From Limnochordaceae bacterium (GTDB lineage Bacteria; Bacillota; Limnochordia; Limnochordales; DUMU01), in contig JADBKQ010000010.1 of assembly GCA_014896305.1 (NCBI GenBank), positions 1-64,000 of the forward strand: a stretch of 64,000 bases of DNA, in the 5' to 3' direction. The position numbers and the translations under genes were made by a program. Within the stretch, counting starts at the first letter, position 1. Every line of letters starts with the position of its first letter. The notes beneath the pieces were generated by a model, which was not told the origin of the DNA, ran no database searches, and saw nothing but the letters and a program-made list of their open reading frames with translations. Shown here piece by piece: positions 9,704-18,320 of this stretch.

Positions 9704-10774
9704 TCAGTCTTTCTCCCCCAAAGCCTCTGCTATGCGGCGCCGAATCCAAGCGGCTCTGGCCACATCCCGAGCGGAGGCATCCATCTCCCGGCCCATCAGC
9801 CGCTGCAAGTGAGCGGGCCGGATCTGCACCAACAGCTCCTGCAAAACGATAGGCTGTATCCCAGTGATCAAGCCCAGGTCGATCCCCAGCCGCACATCTG
9901 ACAGGAAGGTGAGGGCGTCTTGGGTGGATAGCTGGCGAGCATAACGAAGGGTGCCCAAAGCTCTCCAGACACGGTCCTCCAAGGCCAGCCGATTCTGATC
10001 CACCAAAGCCTGGCGCGCTCCTCGTTCCTGCAAAATCACCTGGTGTGTGACATCGGTCAGATGGGAGATGATATCCTGCTCTCGCGGTCCCAGGGTAATC
10101 TGGTTACTGATCTGGTAGATGTTCCCTACCATCTCGCTGCCCTCGCCGTAGAGTCCACGCACCACCAATCCGATCTGCCCAAGGCCCACCGACAGCCGGC
10201 GGATCTGCTGGGCTAGCGAAAGAGCAGGCAGGTGCACCATCACCGACGCTCTTAACCCTGTCCCCAGGTTCGTAGGGCAAGCGGTCAGGTACCCGCGGCC
10301 GTCGTCAAAGGCATACTGAAGCCCTGCATCCAGGTAGTCGTCGAACCGATTGCCCAACTCGAGCGCCTTGTTCAGCGCCAAACCGGGCTGGAATGCCTGG
10401 ATGCGCAGGTGGTCCTCCTCATTGATCATAATACTGACCGTTTCATCCGATTGGATGATCACCCCTTTGTGCTCCACATCCGTCGCCTGCTGGGGACTAA
10501 CCAGATGACGCTCCACCAGCAACTGGCGATCCAGCGGCTCCAGCTGGTTCATACGGAACAACGTCAGGTCTCCCAGTCCTCGGGCTGACTCCAAAAGATT
10601 CCCACACACCTGTAACACATGTTCCAGTTGCTCACCACTGGCCGCGTTCGGGAAGGGGATCTGACGCAGGTTCCGAGCGAGGCGAATGCGGCTGGAAAGC
10701 ACCACGTCACTATCTTCGCCGCTACCTCCCATCCAGCCCGCGCCGCCGTGCGCAAGCAGATCCTCCATGTTCAT
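9704..10774 (-). CDS. mcsB: McsB protein-arginine kinase
   Basis: A 356-residue guanido-kinase-fold enzyme that phosphorylates arginines, marking proteins and CtsR for ClpC-dependent degradation. The [17 protein letters not shown] segment is the ATP-guanido kinase signature. The region around residues 205-220 ([12 protein letters not shown] motif) contains the conserved active-site cysteine. Start ATG 10774 has GGAGGAGG upstream. It follows mcsA, its activator, in the same operon. Confidence 0.96.
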   Translation of the reverse strand: MNMEDLLAHGGAGWMGGSGEDSDVVLSSRIRLARNLRQIPFPNAASGEQLEHVLQVCGNLLESARGLGDLTLFRMNQLEPLDRQLLVERHLVSPQQATDVEHKGVIIQSDETVSIMINEEDHLRIQAFQPGLALNKALELGNRFDDYLDAGLQYAFDDGRGYLTACPTNLGTGLRASVMVHLPALSLAQQIRRLSVGLGQIGLVVRGLYGEGSEMVGNIYQISNQITLGPREQDIISHLTDVTHQVILQERGARQALVDQNRLALEDRVWRALGTLRYARQLSTQDALTFLSDVRLGIDLGLITGIQPIVLQELLVQIRPAHLQRLMGREMDASARDVARAAWIRRRIAEALGEKD

Positions 10775-10859
10775 TCCGGCCCGCCTCCTCCCGCCAGCGA
10801 ATCACGAAGATCATCAGCACCACCCCAACGGCTCCAAACACCATTACCAGGCCCGCGCG

Positions 10860-11642
10860 TCAGGAACGCCCCGTCCCGGGGTTCGCAACCGGAGAGGATC
10901 CTGCTTCTGGGCCAGACTTGCCATCGGATGGGGTACTTGTTTTTGTGGTCCTGGGTACGTCTGATCCCGTTGCCTCGGTCTTTTCCTGACCATCCTGCGC
11001 GTCCTGCGCTTTCTTCGGGTTCGTGGAGCCGGCCAATTTCGCTTCGAGAGTGTGGATTTGGTCCCGCAGTTGGGCCGCCTTCTCGTACCGCTCGGCCCGA
11101 ATGGCATCCTGCAACTCGGCCCGTAGCTCCAAGAGCCTTTCCTGCGGACTGCTGACCGTGGCACGCTGTACCGCGCCGGTCTCAGTACCGGGCCGAGGGG
11201 TGGCTGAAGCGGCAACGGTCTCGCCAGTCAATGCTCGCCGGCTGGCCGGCCGCTTCCCCTGATGCTGCGTACTCCCCTGAACGCGGCGGTAAATCGCCTG
11301 CAGCGCCGGATCAAAGAACTCGTAGCATTCTGCGCAGCCCAGCAGGCCAGTCCGCCGGAAATCGGCCAGCGAAGTGCCACAAACAGGACAGACGGTCTCC
11401 GTACGGGATGACGTTCCAGGCCGGGTGGGCGCATTGGACACTGGACCGCCGGCGGCCCCACTAAACAGCCCGGATAGAAGATTCTGGAACGAAAACGCCA
11501 GTCCGCCCAGACCAACGTCTAATGTGATCTCTCCTTGCTGCCGAGCGCACTCTTCACACAGCCACTTCTCCTCACGGACCTGGTTCACCTGGCGTACCAC
11601 ATGAACCGTCGCTGGCCGCTGATGGCACTCTTCACACAGCAT
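10860..11642 (-). CDS. mcsA: McsA, zinc-finger activator of McsB
   Basis: A 260-residue protein with two zinc-binding modules (MLCEECHQ...CEEC near the N-terminus; CPVCGTSL...CAEC in the middle) and a UVR motif (about 170-205), as in McsA, which activates McsB and tethers it to ClpC. AGGAGG lies 7 nt before the ATG. It is clearly longer than common homologues (about 180 residues) because of a hydrophilic, low-complexity C-terminal tail (about 55 residues, Thr/Ser/Pro/Gly-rich). It lies between ctsR and mcsB. Confidence 0.94.
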   Translation of the reverse strand: MLCEECHQRPATVHVVRQVNQVREEKWLCEECARQQGEITLDVGLGGLAFSFQNLLSGLFSGAAGGPVSNAPTRPGTSSRTETVCPVCGTSLADFRRTGLLGCAECYEFFDPALQAIYRRVQGSTQHQGKRPASRRALTGETVAASATPRPGTETGAVQRATVSSPQERLLELRAELQDAIRAERYEKAAQLRDQIHTLEAKLAGSTNPKKAQDAQDGQEKTEATGSDVPRTTKTSTPSDGKSGPEAGSSPVANPGTGRS

Positions 11643-11746
11643 CGGAACCCCTCCTTAAATGCGGTGGAGGTGGGTTGGCAAATCCGCCAGCCGCCGATCG
11701 CCCGGCGCTCACTGGACGCCTGCCGTACACGGGCCTTCCGCCACCC

Positions 11747-12235
11747 TCACGCCCCGAGCAACACCCAGAGGACGCCTCGCAACAGCGCCGCTCGCAAGCG
11801 ATCCCGCTGGGCAGGCTCGCTAATCTCAGTCTCCCGTAAGAGAACCTGGCGGATCAAGACGGCCTGGCGTAGACTGATCTTACCCAAACGCTGCAGCTCC
11901 TGAAGCACCCAATCGGCCGCCTGCTGGCTGATCTCCTGGTTGAGCCGGCGTGCCAGCCAGTCGTCGGCAGGCTGAGTTTGCGGCAGAGAACGAACCCTCA
12001 TGATGCGGATGAACCCGCCGCCCCCTCGCCGGCTCTCCACGACATAGCCGTGATCTACCGTGAAGCGGGTGGTCAACACGTAATTAATCTGGGAGGGAGC
12101 GCACGAAAAGTGTTCGGCCAGATCACATCGGCGGATCTCCACCATTCCCTCCCCCGCCTCATCGAGCAGCTGGAGCAAGTAGCGCTCGATCAGATCGGAC
12201 AACGCCCGCACGTAGCCTCTCACCTCACTCGCCAT
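11747..12235 (-). CDS. ctsR: CtsR, repressor of class III stress genes
   Basis: A 162-residue winged-helix repressor of clp genes. I place the start at ATG 12235 (MASEVRGYVRALSDLIERYL), because the longer in-frame extension overlaps the promoter and operator. The DNA-binding core has AEHFSCAPSQINYVL followed by the Gly-rich wing (ESRRGGGGFIRI) characteristic of CtsR. It heads the operon and is probably autoregulated through the tandem GGTCA repeat just upstream. No strong SD precedes the ATG, so the translation start is less certain. Confidence 0.93.
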   Translation of the reverse strand: MASEVRGYVRALSDLIERYLLQLLDEAGEGMVEIRRCDLAEHFSCAPSQINYVLTTRFTVDHGYVVESRRGGGGFIRIMRVRSLPQTQPADDWLARRLNQEISQQAADWVLQELQRLGKISLRQAVLIRQVLLRETEISEPAQRDRLRAALLRGVLWVLLGA

Positions 12236-12243
12236 GGTTGCGT

Positions 12244-12300
12244 TATTGACCTTCCCTGACCTTCCGCCCCCCATTATATCACAGCCGAGGAGTGGTTCAA
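12244..12300 (-). promoter_or_regulatory. ctsR promoter with CtsR operator
   Basis: On the minus strand: TTGAAC (12295-12300), a 16-bp spacer, TATAAT (12273-12278), then GGTCAGGGAAGGTCAATA (12261 down to 12244). The two GGTCA repeats are 10 bp apart, matching the known tandem heptad CtsR box (RGTCAAANAN repeated). Lying just after the expected transcription start, the site would block the whole ctsR-to-disA operon. Confidence 0.85.
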
Positions 12301-12316
12301 TCAACTGGGTCAGGAC

Positions 12317-13279
12317 TCACCTGGAAGACGCCTGCAAGCGGCAAACGCCCTGCTCCAGCTGGGTGAGGAACTGGGATAATCGACCCACCTTCTCCCACGG
12401 ATCTAGCTGGAGATACGTCCGAATCGTCGCCACCAACTCCTCGATTTCGGGTGAACGAGGCGGCAGCCCCGCCGGGCCGCCGAGGGTCATAGACGCTCCT
12501 GTTGAAGCCGTAGCGTCGACGCGGGCAGAGAGGGCGGCGACCCGCTGTGCCAACTCGTTCACCTGGGATTGAAGATCGGCCAGCTGGTTCACCCGGGATT
12601 GGAGATCTACCAACTGTTGGCGCAACTGGCGCTGTTCGGCAGGCAGTTGTCGCAGGGCCGCCAGCACGTCCGTGCCGTCCTGGCTGTCGTCAGCCGCCGG
12701 AGAGGGGGTGGGCGCGACAGAAGAAGCCGCGGTCCACCCGGCATCTGCACGAGATCCTGCAGCGGGCGTCGTAGTCAACTCCTGGTAGCGGCGACGGCAG
12801 GCAGCCGGGGTAACCCCTCCGAGCACATCGGCAATCTCTTCAAAGGGCGTCCCTGCCCGAACCTGACGTTGCAGGAACGCATCGCGTTCGGGAGTCCAAG
12901 GCTCCACAACCTCGACAGCAGAGCTGCCATCAAGAGCAGAAGCAGCCGACGAAGCTCCAGGGACCCGTCGGGGCGAGCTGGTGGCTTCTTCCGGGGATGA
13001 GGGCTGCAGATTCGGGGCCCGTACAACCCGTCCCTGTTGCTTGGCGCGGCGGAATTCCTCGGGGCTCATCCTCAGGGCACGAAGGAGAAAGTAGTAGCGT
13101 TGGGCGATGGCCGCCTTGCTGCGTCCCAGCTCCTGTAAGAGAGCTGGGCGCAGCTGCGGCTGCCACCACTCGTCCAGAATCCGCTGGTCTTCCTCAGCAG
13201 TGTACCGTTGCAATGAACGTTCCGGCACAGGATCACACGTTGGCGTTGAACCCTGGGCATTCACACTGAGCATTCTCAC
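12317..13279 (-). CDS. Tandem Myb/SANT-like DNA-binding coiled-coil protein
   Basis: A 320-residue protein. Residues about 24-68 (RYTAEEDQRILDEWW...AQRYYFLL) and about 127-168 (WTPERDAFLQRQVRAG...CRRRYQEL) look like two Myb/SANT-type helix-turn-helix units. A Ser/Ala/Pro-rich linker separates them, and a coiled-coil (about 205-260, heptads QSRVNQLADLQSQVNELAQR) follows. Among bacteria, the prespore regulator RsfA has a related Myb-like domain, so a sporulation or stress regulator is possible. GTG start with GGGAGG at 7 nt. It lies directly upstream of the ctsR promoter on the same strand. Function not known. Confidence 0.65.
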   Translation of the reverse strand: MRMLSVNAQGSTPTCDPVPERSLQRYTAEEDQRILDEWWQPQLRPALLQELGRSKAAIAQRYYFLLRALRMSPEEFRRAKQQGRVVRAPNLQPSSPEEATSSPRRVPGASSAASALDGSSAVEVVEPWTPERDAFLQRQVRAGTPFEEIADVLGGVTPAACRRRYQELTTTPAAGSRADAGWTAASSVAPTPSPAADDSQDGTDVLAALRQLPAEQRQLRQQLVDLQSRVNQLADLQSQVNELAQRVAALSARVDATASTGASMTLGGPAGLPPRSPEIEELVATIRTYLQLDPWEKVGRLSQFLTQLEQGVCRLQASSR

Positions 13280-13383
13280 TCGTCAACCTCCCCGCAGCCC
13301 CTAGCCACACTTCACTCATGGCCCGGCGGCGTCACTGGCGTCCTGGTGGCGCCTTGGCGGCATGGCAGAGCTGCACTCGCCAG

Positions 13384-14370
13384 CTAGTATGACCCAGTCG
13401 CGCCCGGTTCAGGCTTGAACCCGATGTGCAAGGCCACTACCCCACCGGTCAGGTTGCGGTAGCGGACCGGTGACAGGCCGACCTCCTGCATGATCTTGGC
13501 TAGTTCCTCTTGGCTGGGAATCTCCGCGAGGGAGGCAGGCAACCAAGCGTAGGGGGGAAGGGGATGTTCCCGGCCGAACTGCCGTTCAAAACGGCGTGCG
13601 GCCCATCGTCCGAGCAGCGGGACAACGTGGCGGAAGTAGAGGAGGTAAGCGCCGGCCAGCCAAGGGGTGGGGTGGGACAGCTCAAGGCAGAGCACACGGC
13701 CCCCCGGACGGGTGACGCGGGCCATTTCGGCCAACGCCTGGCGGATGTCGGTCACGTTGCGCAAGGCAAAGCCCGTGGCCACGCAGTCAAAGGTGCAGTC
13801 TGCAAAAGGCAGACGGAGGGCGTCGCCGTAGCGCAGGTCGATGACGGAGCGGTAGGGGGTGCGGGCCACTTTCTCACGCGCGACAGCCAGCATGTCGGGA
13901 GAGAAGTCGATGCCGATCACCCGGCCCTGGGATAGGGTCGCCGTCGAGGCAGGGGGTACAGCAGCTGCAGTAGCGACAGTAGCCGATCCGGTCGCTGGCG
14001 TCCCGCCCTCGATCCGTTGCCCCCGCCCCTGGAGTGGGGGGGATGAGACGGTTACGGCAGTAGGGGCTGCGCCCGGGCGGCGAGGCAATGGTGCGGCCAA
14101 CCGCACAGGGGCGACCTGGCGAGCCATGATCAGGCTGAGTTCACCCGTACCGCAGGCTACGTCCAGCGCCTGTTGGCCCGGGCGCAACCCTGTGGATCGG
14201 GCCAGTACCCAGTGCCAATAGTAAATGAGGCCGGCGGTCATCAAGACGTTCATCCGGTCATACCGGTCCGCGATCGTGTCGAAAACCTGTCGCACGTAGC
14301 GAGCCTTGTCTGAGTGAACGACATCCAGCGAGTCACGCCCACCCGCCACACGATGCTTTCGTCCTGCCAC
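13384..14370 (-). CDS. menG: Demethylmenaquinone methyltransferase (MenG/UbiE)
   Basis: A 328-residue class I SAM methyltransferase for the last step of menaquinone synthesis. Start set at GTG 14370, which has AGGAGG 8 nt upstream. The UbiE signatures are present: VFDTIADRYDRMN, the SAM motif DVACGTGELS (about 70-79), IGIDFSPDML, and FALRNVTDIRQALAEMARV. A Pro/Ala/Thr/Gly-rich insert of about 60 residues (about 88-147) splits SAM motif I from the next strand; homologues run straight across. It lies alone, 156 bp from the IS256 remnant, whose insertion may have moved its upstream region. Confidence 0.9.
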   Translation of the reverse strand: MAGRKHRVAGGRDSLDVVHSDKARYVRQVFDTIADRYDRMNVLMTAGLIYYWHWVLARSTGLRPGQQALDVACGTGELSLIMARQVAPVRLAAPLPRRPGAAPTAVTVSSPPLQGRGQRIEGGTPATGSATVATAAAVPPASTATLSQGRVIGIDFSPDMLAVAREKVARTPYRSVIDLRYGDALRLPFADCTFDCVATGFALRNVTDIRQALAEMARVTRPGGRVLCLELSHPTPWLAGAYLLYFRHVVPLLGRWAARRFERQFGREHPLPPYAWLPASLAEIPSQEELAKIMQEVGLSPVRYRNLTGGVVALHIGFKPEPGATGSY

Positions 14371-14526
14371 AAGCCCAGCCTCCTGCCACAGTTTGATCCG
14401 GTTGAACCGCCCGCCCGCACCCGGCCGCAAATCTACCTGGCTCAGAGGCTTTCGGCGGGTCATGGGATGGCGGGATACAGACAAGGTCGCCTTATACAGG
14501 TATTGTACACGAACGGCTTCTTAAGG

Positions 14527-14566
14527 AGACGTTTCGTCAATAGGTGTGTAAATGTGCATCAGGCGG
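14527..14566. repeat. Left terminal inverted repeat of IS256 element
   Basis: Contains AGGTGTGTAAATGTGC, matching the complement of the right end (AGGTGTGGAAATGTGC) with one difference in the core. Confidence 0.72.
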
Positions 14567-15797
14567 CAGTCCCCTCCTGTGCGACCTGAATGCCGTCTTC
14601 GTACCGTGTGCCGGCGTAAACTTCCGTCAGAAGTTCGGGTGCGTTCAGCCGCCGAAACCTCTTCTCGGCTACCATCAGCATCTTCCAGATTACTGCCGTT
14701 GCCTTCTCTACTTTCTTTCTTGAACCGCTTGGCCGCATCCGTCTACAAGCGCAGAGCCGCAAAGGGCGATTCCACCACGTTCGTGGTTCTCAGGTGTCCC
14801 AGTGCTCCTTGCGGTAGCGGTAGAAGGTCACCATCCGTTCCCAATCCCTTCTTAAGGTCTCCACTGCCTTCCCGTACCCGTGCTGGCGGCACCCGGCCTC
14901 GAACTCCTTCCGCTTATGTTCTGCTTCCGCCCGGGTCGAAGCATAGACGATCTCGCGGAGCCTGGCCTTAGCAGCCGCATGCTGGTAACGCGGCAGTTGC
15001 TCTAGCACATTGAGCACACTGTGTTTCCAACACCGCTGCTCATCGGCCTCCGGGAGAGACTCGTAGCGCGCCCCAGATCCCCAGATGCCCGTCCCCGATC
15101 ACCAGCCGCGGTGCATTCATCCCCCGGTCCCGCACGTCCCGCAATCCCTCCGACCCACTCTCCCTGATTCCCGGTAACCAGGAATAACCGCTACCACCTC
15201 TTTGCGACCCCCTACCAAGCCGGCTACGGCCACTAACCATGCGGCTCGCTCTCGTTCTAGTCCTGCTTTCACGTAGATCCCATCTACCCACAGGTAAACC
15301 ACCCGTAGGTCGTCCAGCCGTCGTGTTCGCCAGGCTTCCCATTCGGCCTGCCATTGCTCCTTCAGCCGGGCCACCGTGCTGGCCGATACCGGCGCTCCCT
15401 CTCCTAACAGTCCTCGCAGAGCTAGGTCAAAGTCCCCCTCTGCCAGCCCGTGCAGGTACAGCTCCGGCAAGAGCTCCGAAACCTCTCGCGTGCGCCGCAC
15501 AAACAAGGGTAGGATCCGACTCTCGAACCGTTCCTCCAGGCCTCGCACCCGCGGACGGCGGAGGGTAATGGTACCCAGGGGTGTCGTCAGCTTGCGCGGC
15601 TTGCCGTAGCCGTTTCGGTAGCCGGTGAGACCGTCAACGACGGCCCGACGCTGATACCGAACGCGGCCCAGCAGCTCAGTCACCTGCGCCTCCAGCAATT
15701 CCTGGATAAGCTCCTGGATCTTACCCCGAAGCCATTCATGGAGTCCTTCCCAAGTGGGGCTTGACGACAGGCTGCTCGATGTGGTGCGCTTGTCCAT
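14559..15797 (-). pseudogene. IS256-type (mutator) transposase, frameshifted
   Basis: The N-terminal 200 residues are intact from ATG 15797 (QELLEAQVTELLG, YRNGYGKPRKL, the DDE-associated LWVDGIYVKAG). Near 15160-15120 the frame shifts: the conserved continuation (RLVIGDGHLGIWGAL) is in another frame. It shifts again before VLNVLEQLPRYQHAAAK (about 15017) and again after KEHWDT, where TTNVVESPFAALRL is followed by an in-frame stop near 14755. The C-terminus (KATAVIWKMLMVAEKRFRRL) is in a further frame. With at least three lesions it cannot make a full transposase. Confidence 0.9.
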
Positions 15798-15861
15798 GGC
15801 GGTGGCTCTCCTCCTTACTGGGGCCCATAGCCCCGAGTTGTTCTCTCAAGAGGAGGGTACA

Positions 15862-15898
15862 CCGCCTAAGCACATTTCCACACCTTTTGAGGGTAGCT
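15862..15898. repeat. Right terminal inverted repeat of IS256 element
   Basis: CCGCCT followed by AGCACATTTCCACACCT, the inverted match to the left end at 14527-14566. Confidence 0.72.
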
Positions 15899-15996
15899 CC
15901 TTAAGGACAGAGCCTGGGGGTAGATGCAAGCAGCCCCCCACAACGGCCGGCCTGGCGCGCAGTTGGGGCAACAGAATCTCGAAGACCAACGGGATA

Positions 15997-16042
15997 GGGC
16001 GGCGGTGTCCGCGTCGACAAAACCTTGTGGACATCGCCGCCC
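15997..16042 (-). terminator. Hairpin after the sugar-binding protein gene
   Basis: GGGCGGCGGTGTCC / GGACATCGCCGCCC, a 14-bp stem with one G/T position and an 18-nt loop, 47 nt past the stop at 16090. No U-tract follows in the leftward direction. Confidence 0.5.
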
Positions 16043-16089
16043 CTGTGACGCCACCGTCACGTTACTATCGCGCCGCTGTCATCCGTCCG

Positions 16090-17487
16090 TTACTTTCCGG
16101 ACGCCGTCCCTGACCCAGACGCCTTGGTCAGCATGTACGCTCGGATTGCCGCATCGGCCTGCTGCATAGCGCTGCTCACGCTGATCTGGTTGGCCCACAT
16201 TTGGGCCCAGATGGGCGAGAGACGGCTGCTAATGTCCCCATATCCAATAATGACGTGGGCCAGCTGGTCATGCCCGTATTCCTGCGCCCCCATCAGAGCT
16301 TGCATAATCTGGGACGGAGTGTGGTAACGAGAGTGCGCGGCCAGTTGCGTGATGTAGGGAACAAGAGCCGTGGATCGGGCAGGCGGAAGGTCGCTGTGGC
16401 TGCTATACTGCAAAAGCTCCTGTTGACTCAGTAGCCACTTCACTAGCTTCCAGGCTTCTTCGGGATGTTTGGTCTCACTGCCGATGACCAAACCGTCAGT
16501 AAACACGATGCTCGCCCGGTCCTTGACCAATGGCAGCGGAGCCAATCCCCAACGGATCTTGAGAACCTTGTTCTTGCCCATGACGGTCCACGGACCATTG
16601 CCCATGTACATGGCTACTTTGCCTTTTTGGAACCAGTCCCACGTCCAGGCTTCACCGGTTTTGGGAGCGAAATGGTGCTTCCACATCAAGTCGACTACGG
16701 CCTGATAGGCATCCAAGTTAGCCTGGGTAAAGAAAGTCGACTGATGGACAATTCCCGTCCGATAGGTCTCTTCATCAAACCAGTCTCCGCCCCACAGGTA
16801 CGAATATACTTCGCTGGGGTAGAAGGATGGTTCAATACCTATCCCAGCTTGTTTCAGTCCGCCCTTCTCATCCAAGATAGACAGTTTTTTGGCAGACGCC
16901 AACATATCATCCCACGTCCAGCCGGTCTTTTCCCACTCTACGGGCGGCTGCTTGAGTCCAGCCAGGTCAAACAGATCAGGGTTGTAGTAAACGAAGCTGC
17001 CCGAGCTCACAAAGGGAACTCCCCATATCTTCCCACCCCATGCGTAAGCTTTCCAGGCAGACGACATGAATTCCTGCGGACGGAGTTCCTCTTTATCTCG
17101 CTCGATGTACCGAGTAAGATCCAGTAACCACCCGTTTCGTACGTCTGTCCGGTTTCCCCCCTGCCACACATCGGGTGTATTCCCGGTCGCCCGTAATACG
17201 GCCAGCTTATCCGCGAAGTTGCCGCTGAGCGCAGCGATGATGCTCACGTGGATCCCTGGGTTGGCCTTTTCGAACTCCTGGCTGGCCGCCTTTGCCCATG
17301 TCAAGGTCTCGGTGGCATCCTGAGCCAGCATTAACGTGATCGTAACCGGGGCAGCCGCCTGTGCCCTTCCGGGCGGCACCCTGAGAACCGCCGGACCTGC
17401 CGCCAACGCACCGAAAACCAGCCCGGAAAGAGTCAACTTCCTCGCCATGCTGACCAATGGCCCAACCTTCACCCGCTTGCCGTCCAT
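16090..17487 (-). CDS. Extracellular sugar-binding protein (family 1), orphan
   Basis: A 465-residue periplasmic-type solute-binding protein of carbohydrate ABC importers. The N-terminus carries a basic region and hydrophobic signal segment (about 15-45, ending near AQAAAPVTITLM). No lipobox cysteine is evident, so anchoring is uncertain. Fold signatures include FEKANPGIHV, TPDVWQGGN, WGVPFVSSGSFVYYN and HPEEAWKLVKWL. No permease genes are adjacent: a decayed IS256 lies downstream and FUN14/comFA upstream. It may share permeases with another system or be what remains of a lost operon. Substrate unknown. Confidence 0.9.
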   Translation of the reverse strand: MDGKRVKVGPLVSMARKLTLSGLVFGALAAGPAVLRVPPGRAQAAAPVTITLMLAQDATETLTWAKAASQEFEKANPGIHVSIIAALSGNFADKLAVLRATGNTPDVWQGGNRTDVRNGWLLDLTRYIERDKEELRPQEFMSSAWKAYAWGGKIWGVPFVSSGSFVYYNPDLFDLAGLKQPPVEWEKTGWTWDDMLASAKKLSILDEKGGLKQAGIGIEPSFYPSEVYSYLWGGDWFDEETYRTGIVHQSTFFTQANLDAYQAVVDLMWKHHFAPKTGEAWTWDWFQKGKVAMYMGNGPWTVMGKNKVLKIRWGLAPLPLVKDRASIVFTDGLVIGSETKHPEEAWKLVKWLLSQQELLQYSSHSDLPPARSTALVPYITQLAAHSRYHTPSQIMQALMGAQEYGHDQLAHVIIGYGDISSRLSPIWAQMWANQISVSSAMQQADAAIRAYMLTKASGSGTASGK

Positions 17488-17879
17488 AGGGAGAGTCCCC
17501 CTTTCGGTGGTTTGGATCCTGTTAGTACACTGATGGCGCTACGCCCGTGGTTCTACGGACCAAACCAGTCTCCTGCTGCATTCGTGCCTGCCAACCCTTG
17601 AGCCACGCTAGGGCCAGAGAGGTCACACGAGCCCAGGCGGGCCAGTTGCAAAGGCAGGTCGAATGAGTGTTGATGGTCGAAAGGAACAGGGTGTGAGGGA
17701 ACGAATACCTATAGGCAATGTGTGGTTACCCATGCGTGGTCAATGCGGCGAGGCTCGGACACGGGGGAAGGCCCTCATTCGGCTTGGCTGGGCCTGCAGC
17801 CAGGTGGTAGGCGAAAGCTGAGCTCACAGGGCAAGCCCGAGACAGAGACCACGCCCAGAGAGGAACGATGTGAGGCCTT
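17488..17879. other. Intergenic region with an 8-bp inverted repeat
   Basis: About 390 bp with no credible gene, between divergent genes. TGGTTTGG (17508-17515) and CCAAACCA (17560-17567) form a perfect inverted repeat upstream of the sugar-binding protein start, a possible regulator site. I see no convincing sigma-A promoter for either gene. Confidence 0.4.
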
Positions 17880-18320
17880 ATGTCGTGGTATACGCAATGG
17901 ATTGCAGGTCTGGCTGGCTCTGGTGCGGCGCCACCCCAACCCCTGGGTGCCGTCCCCAACGCCGTAACCCAGGCTCAGGCGTCCTGGCTGGAACGGTACG
18001 CGGGCGGAAGCTGGCAGGTGCTGGGCGCTCAAGTAGGCCTGGGGGCGCTCTTGGGCTTTGCGGTCGGCTACGCCACCAAGTTTGCCCTGCGCCTCGCACT
18101 GCTACTCGTAGGCGTGGCCGTGCTCTTGGCCGTCTACCTTTCCCGGACTGGCTTCTTGACCGTTCACTGGGACGCGCTACAGGCAGCCTACGACCAGTAT
18201 GTGCTGGGCCAGGGTGGCGTCTTTGCCCTACTCAAGTCGTGGGCCAGCTCCTTGAGCGGCTACATCCCGATCAGCGGCGGCTTCGTTCTCGGGTTTCTCC
18301 TGGGCTTTCGCGCCGGCTGA
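17880..18320 (+). CDS. FUN14-family small membrane protein
   Basis: A 146-residue protein with a Gly-rich hydrophobic core (about 48-90: GALLGFAVGYATKFALRLALLL) and a C-terminal segment GGFVLGFLLGFRAG, the FUN14 pattern of paired glycines and a conserved Lys in the membrane. In eukaryotes this family includes mitochondrial FUNDC1; bacterial members have no firm function. GAGG lies 5 nt before the ATG. Its last 93 bp overlap the 3' end of comFA on the other strand. Confidence 0.75.
   Translation: MSWYTQWIAGLAGSGAAPPQPLGAVPNAVTQAQASWLERYAGGSWQVLGAQVGLGALLGFAVGYATKFALRLALLLVGVAVLLAVYLSRTGFLTVHWDALQAAYDQYVLGQGGVFALLKSWASSLSGYIPISGGFVLGFLLGFRAG

Larger units (their letters stand above)
14527..15898 (-). 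mobile_element. IS256-family insertion sequence, decayed
   Basis: About 1,372 bp bounded by imperfect inverted repeats: 14527-14566 and the complement of 15862-15898 share the GGTGTG(T/G)AAATGTGC core and GGCGG. Flanking 8-mers TCTTAAGG (14519-14526) and CCTTAAGG (15899-15906) differ at one base, compatible with an old 8-bp target duplication. Contents are a broken transposase gene. Size and end structure fit IS256 elements; exact ends are inferred. Confidence 0.8.

Noticed and set aside
14559-15797. Intact transposase by programmed frameshifting
   Set aside because: IS256 elements do not use frameshifting, and three or more shifts plus an in-frame stop indicate decay.
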